A stretch of DNA of 5,768 nt from an uncultured cyanobacterium (lineage in GTDB: Bacteria > Cyanobacteriota > Cyanobacteriia > Cyanobacteriales > Geitlerinemataceae). Shown here piece by piece: positions 5,763 to 5,768 of this stretch (its first letter is position 1; each line of letters begins with the position of its first letter). The notes beneath the pieces are model-generated. The model was not told the origin of the DNA. It did not search any database and saw nothing but the letters and a program-made list of their open reading frames with translations. Where the stretch lies: the NCBI GenBank assembly GCA_937121005.1, contig CAKZKB010000625.1:1-5768 (forward strand), given 5' to 3'. The translations under genes and the position numbers were made by a program.

Positions 5763-5768
5763 AAGACG

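Larger units (their letters stand above)
5616..5768. other. Intergenic region upstream of the YihY gene
   Basis: No coding frame is supported here. It contains an ACGATCGT palindrome (5628-5635), a GC-rich stretch around 5651-5680 (GGAGCGAAGCGACGCG), the heptamer repeat and the long hairpin. The mix resembles a composite dispersed repeat rather than a simple promoter region. A TAAAAT element at 5558-5563, just before the preferred YihY start, is the only -10-like site for that gene and has no good -35. Confidence 0.45.

Noticed and set aside
1..5768. CRISPR array, tRNA, rRNA or insertion sequence
   Set aside because: No regularly spaced direct repeats, cloverleaf-like segments, rRNA-like stretches or transposase motifs were seen.

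Overview
The window looks like cyanobacterial chromosome. The HIP1 octamer GCGATCGC occurs seven times (starting at 305, 394, 2808, 3583, 3874, 4568 and 5475), and the shorter CGATCG core is scattered through genes and gaps. Such density is a hallmark of many cyanobacteria. The proteins (DUF4157 toxin, Sel1 repeats, DUF2589, YihY/BrkB) fit a filamentous or large-genome cyanobacterium, but genus cannot be set from this window.

Layout: positions 1-1221 (+) hold the 3' part of a gene whose start lies outside the window. It joins a DUF4157 (HELTH) leader domain to a C-terminal domain resembling His-Me finger (DNA/RNA non-specific) nucleases, the layout of polymorphic toxins carried by extracellular contractile injection systems (eCIS). 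It converges on a four-gene minus-strand series with a hairpin at 1263-1285 between them. In transcription order that series is a YihY/BrkB-type membrane protein (5537 to 4626), a DUF2589 protein (4332 to 3634), an unrecognised 263-residue protein (3358 to 2567) and a ten-repeat Sel1 protein (2501 to 1302). The DUF2589 gene has its own extended -10 promoter candidate and a good Shine-Dalgarno, so YihY is probably a separate unit.

The most interesting signal is that the DUF2589 protein and the next, unrecognised protein share an 18-residue strand-like motif (PIP-x-hydrophobic-K/R-V-x-x-L-D/E-x-D/E-L). This suggests that the two are distant relatives or co-assembling subunits of an uncharacterised module. 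The Sel1 protein could be its scaffold or adaptor. A link to the convergent toxin gene is possible but rests only on proximity.

Non-coding parts: a 275-bp gap (3359-3633) holds a hairpin with 8-bp outer arms. A 292-bp gap (4333-4625) holds the DUF2589 promoter and two doubtful small reading frames. The right edge (5616-5768) has a heptamer tandem repeat beside a long GC-rich hairpin, typical of dispersed cyanobacterial intergenic repeats. No RNA genes, insertion sequences or CRISPR repeats were seen.
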